Below are positions 26,463 to 34,462 of a stretch of DNA of 64,000 bases, in pieces. This DNA is from DTU015 sp964406505 (GTDB taxonomy: Bacteria > Bacillota > Sulfobacillia > Fermentithermobacillales > Fermentithermobacillaceae). Where the stretch lies: NCBI GenBank assembly GCA_964406505.1, contig CAYORX010000002.1:62001-126000 (forward strand), written 5' to 3'. The notes beneath the pieces were generated by a model. It ran no database searches. It saw only the letters and a program-made list of their open reading frames with translations, and was not told the origin of the DNA. Each line of letters starts with the position of its first letter. Position 1 is the stretch's first letter. Made by a program: the position numbers and the translations under genes.

Positions 26463-26809
26463 TGAGGCACCTCTCTTCATCAGTAAATATCATGAAGTGT
26501 ACACCTAGTGAAATGAGTTACTAATCGATAACATGTTAACATTAAAGCTGGTAACAGGCAATGCATTACAGGTGTTAAAGGCAACAAGACGATTTGCAAA
26601 CAGGTTTTCCAAAAGATGTATATATCGCGAGAATGAAATAATCTTTTGTGCTTTAGGCATATCGGAAATAGGATGGTGTTTGTTTTAAATGGCTTAGCAA
26701 CAGGTTTTTAGCATTCTTTACGACGAAAAAGGAAAACCTATAGTTGGTTTGTGGTCTTTCTATGGATATTATCGGTCTAACAAACAAACCAAACATATAG
26801 GGGGTAGCC
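26463..26809. other. Divergent intergenic region between fdhA and dps
   Basis: About 347 bases. It contains the dps promoter (26744-26772) with its flanking inverted repeat, and a GATGTATATATCGCGA sequence near 26615 that resembles one upstream of thrC. No small gene with a ribosome site is apparent. Confidence 0.5.
26744..26792 (+). promoter_or_regulatory. dps promoter with flanking inverted repeat
   Basis: TTGGTT (26744-26749), 17-base spacer, TATTAT (26767-26772). The -35 is part of TTGGTTTGT (26744-26752), which is repeated inverted as ACAAACCAA (26784-26792) just past the likely transcription start, an arrangement suitable for a regulator. Confidence 0.5.
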
Positions 26810-27244
26810 ATGCAACATTTCGAATTGATCCAAAACTATCTGTCTAACCTCGGTGTGCTGTTGGTAAAGTGGCACAATATTCATTGGAATGTAGTAGGCA
26901 AGCATTTTATGAAAGTGCACAAATACACGGAAGAACTGTACGACCAAATATTTGAAGATTTTGACGAGATTGCAGAATTGTTGAAGATGAAAGGTGTAAT
27001 GCCTTTATCTACTATGAAAGAATATTTGGAGAATGCAACTATTAAGGAAGTTTATGCAAGAAACTTTTCTAGGGAAGAAGCCCTCGAACTTGTAAAAGAT
27101 GATTTAGAAAGCATGAGAAAATTGGGCACTGAGATTAGAAATATCGCTGATGAAGACGGGGATTTTGAAACTGTATCCTTGTTTGAGGATTACGTCAGCG
27201 ATTGTAGTAAAAACATTTGGTTCATTGATGCTATGCTAAAATAG
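26810..27244 (+). CDS. dps: Dps-family ferritin-like DNA protection protein
   Basis: Dodecameric iron-storing protein that protects DNA from peroxide. The intersubunit ferroxidase ligands are readable in KWHNIHWNVVGKHF (His near 22 and 26) and in HKYTEELYDQIFEDFDEIAE (Asp/Glu near 45-54). Length 144 is at the short end of the family and there is no long basic N-terminal tail. GGGGGT at 26801-26806 precedes ATG 26810. Monocistronic, with a terminator at 27258. A PerR box was looked for upstream and not found, unlike at the peroxiredoxin gene. Confidence 0.88.
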   Translation: MQHFELIQNYLSNLGVLLVKWHNIHWNVVGKHFMKVHKYTEELYDQIFEDFDEIAELLKMKGVMPLSTMKEYLENATIKEVYARNFSREEALELVKDDLESMRKLGTEIRNIADEDGDFETVSLFEDYVSDCSKNIWFIDAMLK

Positions 27245-27257
27245 ATAAAAAGTACAT

Positions 27258-27292
27258 TTGCCGGCACCATTGTTTAAAGTGTCGGCATTTTC
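27258..27292. terminator. Terminator after dps
   Basis: GCCGGCAC (27260-27267) pairs with GTGTCGGC (27279-27286), with one G-T wobble, followed by ATTTTC. It lies between the convergent dps and HD-GYP genes. Confidence 0.65.
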
Positions 27293-27311
27293 AACTTAAG
27301 TCCAGATTTTG

Positions 27312-27926
27312 CTAAGAACAAAAAGTTTTAGCATGGAAATCCGCGGTTCTAAACTTGCTACCCAGAATTGTACTTTCAAAAATCGGTACTAATGAAGGAT
27401 CGAACTGTGTCCCGGAGCAGCATCGCAGTTCACGTAAAGCTTCACTAATAGATACAATTTTTCTATAGGGTCTCTTTTCCGTCATGGCGTCAAACGCATC
27501 AGCGATCGAGATGATTCTAGCCATTAGCGGAATGTTTTCCCCAGCAACACCGCAAGGGTATCCCTCACCGTCCCAACGCTCGTGGTGAAATAAAATAGAA
27601 TGGGCTACAGGAGCTAATTCGGTAACTGATTTTGCAAGTTCAAAACCAATGACTGGATGTGCTCTTATTAAACTTAGTTCTTCCGGAGTCAACAAATCCT
27701 TTTTCATTAAAATGTGATTTGGGACTACTATTTTACCAATATCATGAAAACTACCGAGAAGCGCTAAAATTTCCAGCTCCTCGTGATTCATTCCTAGGGA
27801 TTGCCCGACCAAAACTGAGATTCTCTTTACTCTATCGCCGTGTTTTTTAGTTTCCGGGCTAGCATGTTCCATCAAACATTTTATTGCCGGGAGTAAAGAG
27901 TGTAGGGTACATGTTTTACGTATCAT
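27312..27926 (-). CDS. HD-GYP domain phosphohydrolase
   Basis: Single-domain HD-GYP protein of 204 residues, a family that hydrolyses cyclic di-GMP or related dinucleotides. The HD pair is in GSFHDIGKIVVP near residue 69, downstream metal ligands in HPVIGFELA near 97 and HHERWDGEGYP near 120, and the GYP motif is intact. No sensor or receiver domain is attached, so control is probably transcriptional or through a partner. No clear ribosome site precedes ATG 27926, so the start is uncertain. It is followed upstream by an unlinked regulator gene on the same strand. Confidence 0.83.
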   Translation of the reverse strand: MIRKTCTLHSLLPAIKCLMEHASPETKKHGDRVKRISVLVGQSLGMNHEELEILALLGSFHDIGKIVVPNHILMKKDLLTPEELSLIRAHPVIGFELAKSVTELAPVAHSILFHHERWDGEGYPCGVAGENIPLMARIISIADAFDAMTEKRPYRKIVSISEALRELRCCSGTQFDPSLVPIFESTILGSKFRTADFHAKTFCS

Positions 27927-28089
27927 CGCGTTTTACATAAAAATAGAGATCCGGTTTTAATCCTTGTTACATTAAGAATGTGGTTCATTGTTAAGGTCCT
28001 CCAATGCTGGAATAGTGGGAATATTCAAGATAATTAATTGTGCTAATTATTAAATAGGAATTATGACGATGCAAGTTTGATGAAATAAA

Positions 28090-28995
28090 CTAATTTAAAA
28101 AACAAAACTTTTGTTTTACGGTTTTGTTAAGAACGTATTTTAGCGTTGGACGTCCTACCTTGCCGAAAGAAGTTTGTTTACGTATTAACTTTTGATCTGA
28201 AAGATAAGTGAGGTAATGGCCCGCGGTAATATCGGAAAATCCCAATGCATTTGCCAACATCCTTCTTGATACTGGGCCTGGGTTGTGCTCCAAGAATTCG
28301 CAGACGCGGTTTAAGGTGATCAAACTTATTCCTTTTGGAAGAGAACGGGCTAAACGTGAAGGGCTGAATGATTGGTCAAGACCTTCCTTTGCTAAGACTA
28401 GATCTATTAACGGTGTCGTGCGTATATGTTTAGTTTCATGGCTATTGGTGCGCTCGTAACTTTGAGAAAAGGTTGGATTTTGAATCGGCTCAAACGTTAA
28501 CCATTCACAGCACAGTTCTGGAAAATGTAGCATGTGATGTAGAATTAGTAAAAGACGTTTGCCATTTGTTGCAATTATTTCTCTTTGTTTTTCCGTAAAC
28601 TCCCTTAGGTTTTTTGACAATACGGTGATCATACTTACGGGGTTAGAGTTAAAGCATAGGGGGACACAAACATGACTAGTAAATCCAGTGCTTTGGAAAA
28701 AGGTGCTACTTGGACAAACTGTATCATGGTTAACATTATCTTCACTTGCACATGTACCATCGGCAACGCATTTGGGGGAGATTGTGCTATACACAAAAGG
28801 TAAACTTAACTTCATGTTTTTAGGTATAGTTACTTTGGTTTTAAGCATTATCGAGGAGCCGTCAGTTAAATGCAAAAGCGCCGCTGGTACGCCTATTTGT
28901 TGGCATATTTGGCGTAAGGTGTATTTAATAATTTTGTTAATGCATGGTTGATCGGATATCATCAGCAGTCTGGCAAATTGCTGTGACATGATCAT
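28090..28995 (-). CDS. GAF-like sensor with CitB-type DNA-binding domain
   Basis: Probable transcription regulator of 301 residues. The N-terminal 175 residues have a GAF-like pattern with clustered cysteines (SPKCVADGTC near 75, then CPSS and CVPLCF near 110). The C-terminal part resembles the winged helix of CitB/DcuR-type response regulators: GISLITLNRVCEFLE near 222, then ITAGHYLTYLSDQ near 253 and FGKVGRPTLKYVL near 276. No receiver domain is present. GGAGGG lies eight bases before ATG 28995, inside a longer frame starting at 29016. A ligand- or redox-sensing regulator is likely; its targets are not evident, though the amino-acid and fumarate genes nearby are candidates. Confidence 0.7.
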   Translation of the reverse strand: MIMSQQFARLLMISDQPCINKIIKYTLRQICQQIGVPAALLHLTDGSSIMLKTKVTIPKNMKLSLPFVYSTISPKCVADGTCASEDNVNHDTVCPSSTFFQSTGFTSHVCVPLCFNSNPVSMITVLSKNLREFTEKQREIIATNGKRLLLILHHMLHFPELCCEWLTFEPIQNPTFSQSYERTNSHETKHIRTTPLIDLVLAKEGLDQSFSPSRLARSLPKGISLITLNRVCEFLEHNPGPVSRRMLANALGFSDITAGHYLTYLSDQKLIRKQTSFGKVGRPTLKYVLNKTVKQKFCFLN

Positions 28996-29232
28996 AAAGT
29001 AACCCTCCAGATTCAAAATGCATACAGGTGTGTGTTGAATACAATTAATATTGGCATTTTTAGATAAGTTAGCAAATTAACGCTTATGTTGCAAGTGTTG
29101 GTAGTATTTCATCGAGGCAATCCGTTTTAATTTTTGGTCATATTGACGAAAAAACTGTAAAGTAGACGTAGTATATGATCGGGAATTACGGGTGGCACGT
29201 AATGAGTTTGAGGTTTTTAAAGGAGGACTTCT

Positions 29233-30120
29233 GTGGCTAAGTTGACTTCTGCGTTAATCAGGCGGCTTATTTCGCTTCCAAAGCCATCTAGAATTATGGT
29301 GATTGGTGAAATTGATACCGGTAAAAGCAGTTTGGTTAAGCTGCTCGCCCAATGGTTTTACAACAAAAATATCAATGTAGCGATTGTAAACGCTGATGTG
29401 GGGCAATCTCACATCGGTCCTCCGGGGTTTGTATCGTATGGGATTGTAAACAGGGGATCTACATCACCTTTTTTAACAAAAAGAAAAGGATCTTATCTTG
29501 TGGGAAAAACGTCCCCATATAACAAAGAATTAGTTGTATCGTTAGGGGCGCAACAATGTATTAGGGCTGCTTGTGTCGATGGGGCAGAAGTTATACTAAT
29601 CGATACAAGCGGGTTGGTGGCAGGTGCCGCAGGGTTACGGCTCAAATGTGCCAAAGCCGTGGCCGTAAAGCCTGATTTAATAATAGTGCTTAGTACGCCC
29701 GCAGTTGAATTCCTTAGTAATTATTTGGGGTCACTTGGATTTGTACTTGCTAAATTTCTTCCACTTAGAGAAGTTCAGAATAAATCTACTAAAGAACGGA
29801 TGCGTAACCGAATTTCTTGGTGGAATTCGTATATAGGTGAAAACCCCCATATATCCAAGGTGGACTTGTCAAAAGTAAGGATTTACAGGTGGTGGGGAGA
29901 GAACCGGTATGCGAATGACGATGAAATATTGCACGGAACAGTTGCAGCTATGGCTGATCAAGCTAAGCCCTACTTACAACTGCCTTGCATATGGTTATCT
30001 TCAGGAAGTGGATCAAACCCAAGTATTTTACTGCCTTTTGCTCAGGACTATTTACCAAAAACGATTTGGATATCTTCATATAAATTAGGCCTTTCCGGGA
30101 CCGAGATAGTTTCGGCATGA
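29233..30120 (+). CDS. Clp1/Grc3-like P-loop protein (putative polynucleotide 5-prime kinase)
   Basis: P-loop NTPase of 295 residues resembling the Clp1/GRC3 polynucleotide kinase group known mainly from eukaryotes and archaea. The Walker A loop GEIDTGKSSL is near residue 25, and NADVGQSHIGPPG near 54 matches the family's DxGQ-type motif. LIDTSGL near 122 is a Walker B-like strand. The C-terminal 130 residues are not recognisable. AGGAGG at 29221-29226 precedes GTG 29233. It is followed 67 bases later by an ATP-NAD kinase homologue and may share its transcript. It could phosphorylate RNA or DNA 5-prime ends, or another hydroxyl. Confidence 0.72.
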   Translation: MAKLTSALIRRLISLPKPSRIMVIGEIDTGKSSLVKLLAQWFYNKNINVAIVNADVGQSHIGPPGFVSYGIVNRGSTSPFLTKRKGSYLVGKTSPYNKELVVSLGAQQCIRAACVDGAEVILIDTSGLVAGAAGLRLKCAKAVAVKPDLIIVLSTPAVEFLSNYLGSLGFVLAKFLPLREVQNKSTKERMRNRISWWNSYIGENPHISKVDLSKVRIYRWWGENRYANDDEILHGTVAAMADQAKPYLQLPCIWLSSGSGSNPSILLPFAQDYLPKTIWISSYKLGLSGTEIVSA

Positions 30121-30187
30121 CTATTTGTGTATGTATCTGTAATATTGACTAAACAATTTCTGAATATATGTCGGGAAGGGGATATCA

Positions 30188-31375
30188 TTGCCTAAGAAAA
30201 AACTGGGTTTAATTATAAATCCCATAGCTGGTATGGGTGGGAAGGTAGGTCTTAAGGGCACAGATGGTGCAAATATTCTTAGAAGAGCACTCGAACTAGG
30301 TGCCCGGCCCGAAGCTCCTCTGAGGGCTGTAGACGCTCTTAAAGAATTAAGTAAATTTAAAAATGAAATTATCATTTTAACTTACCCTGGAGACATGGGG
30401 GAAAGACAAGCACGCATTGCTGGGTTTGAACCTGTGGTATTAGAAGGAGCATCGATTTCTCCCGGTGTGCGAAACGCTACTTGTACAATGCAGACATCGG
30501 GTTTGGTTTGGCGAGAACAGTTCACAACTGCTCGTGATACTCAAAAAGCAGCCATAGATATGCTTGAGGCAGGAGTCGATCTAATATTATTTGTAGGCGG
30601 AGATGGTACGGCTAGAGATGTGTTTGATGCCATAGGTACCAAAGTGCCGGTGCTTGGTATTCCAGCGGGTGTAAAGATCCACTCACCTGTATATGCTATA
30701 AGCCCGCGAAATGCTGGCGAATTGGCGGCCAAATTCGTTAAAGGTGATGTTACCGTTGTCAAAGAAACTGAGGTGATGGACCTTGACGAAGATGCTTTTC
30801 GTCAGGGCAGAGTTACTGCTAAACTTTACGGTTTTTTGTCAGTACCGTATGAGGAAGAACTGATGCAAAATCTTAAATCCGGCACAACTGAAAGTGAAGC
30901 TGCTGCGTTAGACGGAATTGGTGACAGAATCGTAGAGGAAATGGAGCCCGGCGTGACATATATTATCGGGCCTGGTACAACAACAAGAACGATAATGGAG
31001 AAGTTGGGGATAGAAAATACACTTTTGGGTGTTGATGTGGTTCGAGATGGTAAGCTAGTTGCTGCTGATGCCAACGAAAACAAATTACTTGAAATACTTG
31101 CCGACGATCGAACTGGGCGCGCCAAAATTATCGTTACGGTAATAGGTGGCCAAGGATACGTATTTGGGCGTGGAAACCAGCAATTAAGCCCTGACGTGAT
31201 TCGCAAGGTAGGTAAAATTAACATAATAATTGTTGCCACGAGAAATAAATTAAATGCTCTTAAAAAACGTCCCCTTTTAGTTGATACCGGTGATGATGAG
31301 TTAAACAAAACGCTAAGCGGTTATGTTCATGTGCTTATAAGCTATGATCGGGAAGTGATGTATCGTATTGGATGA
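30188..31375 (+). CDS. ATP-NAD kinase family protein
   Basis: Homologue of NAD kinase in the ATP-NAD kinase/AcoX group, 395 residues. The N-terminal GLIINPIAGMGG and the VGGDGTARDVFDAI motif near 138 are the nucleotide-binding signatures; GIPAGVKIHSPVY near 155 follows. It is longer than canonical NadK (about 280-300) and has a C-terminal extension. GGGAAGGGG at 30173-30182 precedes TTG 30188. This subgroup often sits beside acetoin or fumarate metabolism genes; here an aspartase-fumarase operon follows 164 bases downstream. Actual phosphorylation of NAD is not proven by sequence. Confidence 0.8.
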   Translation: MPKKKLGLIINPIAGMGGKVGLKGTDGANILRRALELGARPEAPLRAVDALKELSKFKNEIIILTYPGDMGERQARIAGFEPVVLEGASISPGVRNATCTMQTSGLVWREQFTTARDTQKAAIDMLEAGVDLILFVGGDGTARDVFDAIGTKVPVLGIPAGVKIHSPVYAISPRNAGELAAKFVKGDVTVVKETEVMDLDEDAFRQGRVTAKLYGFLSVPYEEELMQNLKSGTTESEAAALDGIGDRIVEEMEPGVTYIIGPGTTTRTIMEKLGIENTLLGVDVVRDGKLVAADANENKLLEILADDRTGRAKIIVTVIGGQGYVFGRGNQQLSPDVIRKVGKINIIIVATRNKLNALKKRPLLVDTGDDELNKTLSGYVHVLISYDREVMYRIG

Positions 31376-31539
31376 TTTATCAATTAGATTCAGAAGATAG
31401 TACTCGTGTTGACTAAATATATTGCAGTTGTGATCTAAGTGGTGTATTGTGAAGCTGTAACATGTTACCTGTTAACTTAAGTTATAGTAACGGGCAGTAT
31501 GATTCTATAATCGCTAACATTAAAGAAAGGATGACAGAT

Positions 31540-32955
31540 ATGCCATCAGAAGGGGAACTCGGTAGGGTTCGGGAAGAAAAAGATCTATTAGGTACAAAGA
31601 CATTGCCGGCCGACGCGTACTATGGGATTCATAGTGTTAGAGCCGCTGAAAATTATACTGTAAGTGGTTACCGAATTCACGAAGAACTTATCATAGGTTT
31701 GGCAATGGTGAAAAAAGCAGCTGCGCTAGCTAATCTTAAAGCTGGCATATTAGAAGAACAAACAGTTGAAGCCATCGTTCAGGCATGTGATGAAATCATA
31801 GATGGCAAATGGCACGATCAATTTATAGGTGAGGCGATTCAGGGCGGAGCAGGAACTGGTATCAATATGAATGCAAACGAAGTAATAGCAAATCGTGCGT
31901 TAGACATTTTGGGTCACAACCCAGGTGATTATAGCAAAATTCATCCCTTGGATGATGTGAACCAAGGGCAATCCACAAATGATGTAGTACCAAGCGCTAT
32001 TCGTGTGGCATCTATTCGGTTAATGAATCAATATTTAGAAGCGGCTGAATTACTTGCAAACACTCTTGAAGAAAAAGCGGCAGAATATATGAAGATGCCA
32101 AAACTTGGTCGTACCCATTTGCAAGATGCTGTTCCTATTACAGTGGGGCAAGAACTCAAGGCTTGGGCTTTAGCCGTTCGCCGCGATGTTGAGCGGGCCC
32201 ATAAAGGCATTAAACTTTTATCTTCGGTCAATATGGGAGGAACCGCTGTTGGTACTTGTATCAACGCTGATCCAAGTTATGTTGAGTTCGTAGTAGACGA
32301 ATTGGCCAAATGTAGTGGTATTAAAGAGTTATATCCGGCTTCAAATCTTGTAGACGGTACTCAAAATCTAGATGTATGGGTAGAGGTTTCCGGATTCACA
32401 AAAGCTGCTGCCACAACATTAACGAAGATCGCCAACGATCTCCGCTTAATGGCTTCAGGACCGATGGTGGGGTTGGCTGAGGTTAGACTTCCCGGTATAG
32501 CGGCTGGTTCAAGCATCATGCCCGGAAAAGTGAACCCCGTAATACCTGAATTAATCAATCAAGTGTGTTTCCGTGTATATGGCAATGATCTTACAATCGG
32601 TTTAGCTGCTTCAGCCGGTCAATTTGAGTTAAATGTAATGCAGCCTGTACTTGCATATTCACTATTTGAAAGCATCGAAATGCTGACACGGGGAATGCAG
32701 TCTTTAGCTGAAAAAGTGATTAAGGGTATGGAATTTAACGAGGAAGTTTTAGAAAAATATGCTAGCAGCGCATTGAGCTTGGTCACTGCTTTGGTACCTT
32801 TACTTGGACAAGATGTTGCATCAGACATTGCCACAAAAGCTTTTGAAGAAGGCAAGGATATCCTCAGCGTTGTCGTAGAAGACGGCTTGATCGATGAAGC
32901 GTTGGCTAAAAAGCTACTTGATCCCCGCAACATGATTAAATTAAATAACGGTTAG
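31540..32955 (+). CDS. aspA: Aspartate ammonia-lyase
   Basis: Converts L-aspartate to fumarate and ammonia. Superfamily signature GSSIMPGKVNPVIPE near residue 322 carries the catalytic serine; TGINMNANEVIANRA near 107 and NQGQSTNDVVPSAIR near 145 are the other conserved blocks. Length 471 fits aspartase and class II fumarase alike; the residues around the signature and the neighbouring separate class I fumarase favour aspartase. GAAAGG precedes ATG 31540; ATG 31531 abuts the site and is less likely. It heads a four-gene run aspA, fumarase alpha, fumarase beta, malic enzyme that turns aspartate into pyruvate. Confidence 0.9.
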   Translation: MPSEGELGRVREEKDLLGTKTLPADAYYGIHSVRAAENYTVSGYRIHEELIIGLAMVKKAAALANLKAGILEEQTVEAIVQACDEIIDGKWHDQFIGEAIQGGAGTGINMNANEVIANRALDILGHNPGDYSKIHPLDDVNQGQSTNDVVPSAIRVASIRLMNQYLEAAELLANTLEEKAAEYMKMPKLGRTHLQDAVPITVGQELKAWALAVRRDVERAHKGIKLLSSVNMGGTAVGTCINADPSYVEFVVDELAKCSGIKELYPASNLVDGTQNLDVWVEVSGFTKAAATTLTKIANDLRLMASGPMVGLAEVRLPGIAAGSSIMPGKVNPVIPELINQVCFRVYGNDLTIGLAASAGQFELNVMQPVLAYSLFESIEMLTRGMQSLAEKVIKGMEFNEEVLEKYASSALSLVTALVPLLGQDVASDIATKAFEEGKDILSVVVEDGLIDEALAKKLLDPRNMIKLNNG

Positions 32956-33005
32956 GTTTGAGTTTGCGTAGACCAACAAAGATTTAACAGCAGGTGGTGA
33001 AGCAA

Positions 33006-33848
33006 ATGAAACAGATTCGTGTGAAAGAGATTACTGAGGTCGTAGAAAAATTATGTGTAGAGTCGTGCATCGTTTTAGATAAAAACTGGTGGAAGGCCAT
33101 GGATAGGGCTGTTTCCGAGGAGGAATCTCCTTTAGGAAAAGATATGTTGGACATAATATGTGAAAACGCTAAGTTGGCCGAATCTACAAATGAACCCATT
33201 TGTCAGGATACTGGATGTGCTGTAGTGTTTTTAGAGATTGGACAAGATGTACATATCGTCGACGGAAATCTTTATGATGCCGTTAATCAGGGAGTTCGGC
33301 AAGGTTACGTTAATGGGTATCTGAGAAAATCTGTGGTCAAAGATCCTTTATTACGTGAGAATACAGGCGATAACACTCCCGCCATAATACATACAAAGAT
33401 TGTTCCCGGTTCTACTTTAAAAATAACGGTTGCGCCCAAGGGAGCAGGTTCTGAAAATTCTTCTGACTTAAAAATGCTCAAGCCGGCAGATGGTAAAAAA
33501 GGTGTTGTTCGCTATGTTACGGAAGTAGTTGAAAAGGCCGGGCCAAACGCTTGTCCTCCCGTTGTTGTAGGTGTAGGTTTAGGTGGAAACCTAGAAAAGT
33601 CAGCTATTTTGGCAAAAAAAGCCCTTTTGCGGCCATTAGGCAAAAGGCATATGGAACCACACATTGCAGAACTGGAACAAGAGATTTTAACCTCTATAAA
33701 TAATACCGGAGTGGGACCACAAGGATTAGGTGGTCTTGTTACCGCCTTAGCCGTTCACGTAGAAACCTACCCAACTCACATTGCTAGTTTGCCAGTGGCT
33801 GTGAATATTCAATGTCATGCATCGCGTCATGCAGAAGCTGTATTGTAA
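33006..33848 (+). CDS. Fumarate hydratase class I, alpha subunit
   Basis: N-terminal catalytic subunit of the oxygen-sensitive 4Fe-4S fumarase (hydrates fumarate to malate). The three cluster cysteines are visible in PICQDTGCAVVF near residue 63, NACPPVVVGVGLGG near 181 and QCHASRHAEA near 271. The length of 280 is typical of the two-subunit type, in which the beta subunit is a separate gene. AGGTGGTG at 32992-32999 precedes ATG 33006. It lies 50 bases after aspA and 16 bases before the beta subunit gene. A tartrate dehydratase is a paralogous alternative, but the pathway context favours fumarase. Confidence 0.88.
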   Translation: MKQIRVKEITEVVEKLCVESCIVLDKNWWKAMDRAVSEEESPLGKDMLDIICENAKLAESTNEPICQDTGCAVVFLEIGQDVHIVDGNLYDAVNQGVRQGYVNGYLRKSVVKDPLLRENTGDNTPAIIHTKIVPGSTLKITVAPKGAGSENSSDLKMLKPADGKKGVVRYVTEVVEKAGPNACPPVVVGVGLGGNLEKSAILAKKALLRPLGKRHMEPHIAELEQEILTSINNTGVGPQGLGGLVTALAVHVETYPTHIASLPVAVNIQCHASRHAEAVL

Positions 33849-33864
33849 AAAAGAGGTGAGGTAG

Positions 33865-34425
33865 ATGAAACGGATCGAAACGCCACTAGATTTCGAAACT
33901 ATAAAGACATTAAATGCTGGTGACCGCGTGAGTTTAACCGGTGTAATATATACAGGTAGGGACGCCGCTCATGAAAACTTGGTAAATGCATATTTAGCAA
34001 ATCAAGAATTGCCCGTGGATCTTAAAGGCCAAATTATTTATTATGTAGGCCCTTGCCCTGCGAAACCCGGAAAAGTGATTGGTTCCGCGGGTCCTACAAC
34101 TAGTATCCGCATGGATTCTTACACCCCGTTATTAGTGAAAGAATTAGGATTGCGGGGAATGATAGGTAAAGGCCGCAGGGGTCAGGAAGTGATTGATGTT
34201 ATCAAACAACAAAGCGCTATATATTTTGTGACAATAGGCGGAGCAGGTGCCTTGTTGGCGCAAAGAATTAAAAAAGCTGACGTTGTTGCTTATCCCGAAC
34301 TTGGACCAGAAGCTATCTATCGGTTAGAGGTGGAAGATTTTCCAGCGATAGTCGAGATTGATAGTACTGGGCGAAGTGCATATGCAGAGGGTCAGGCGAA
34401 ATATCGAAGGACCGCTATAACTTAA
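33865..34425 (+). CDS. Fumarate hydratase class I, beta subunit
   Basis: Small subunit of the two-subunit class I fumarase, 186 residues. GPTTSIRMDSYTPLL near residue 75 and GKGRRGQEVIDV near 100 are conserved, as is the GGAGALLAQRI stretch near 125. AGAGGTGAGG precedes ATG 33865, 16 bases after the alpha gene. Together with the alpha subunit it forms the complete enzyme that consumes fumarate from aspartase and yields malate for the malic enzyme that follows. Confidence 0.88.
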   Translation: MKRIETPLDFETIKTLNAGDRVSLTGVIYTGRDAAHENLVNAYLANQELPVDLKGQIIYYVGPCPAKPGKVIGSAGPTTSIRMDSYTPLLVKELGLRGMIGKGRRGQEVIDVIKQQSAIYFVTIGGAGALLAQRIKKADVVAYPELGPEAIYRLEVEDFPAIVEIDSTGRSAYAEGQAKYRRTAIT

Positions 34426-34462
34426 GGTGATAAACAGAACTATCATGGGGGGTAGCTAATTT

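Noticed and set aside
29180..29215. T-box-like GGGTGGCAC inside ATTACGGGTGGCACGTAAT
   Set aside because: No stem I, specifier loop or terminator is visible upstream and the downstream gene is not an aminoacyl-tRNA or amino-acid gene; it is only a small hairpin.
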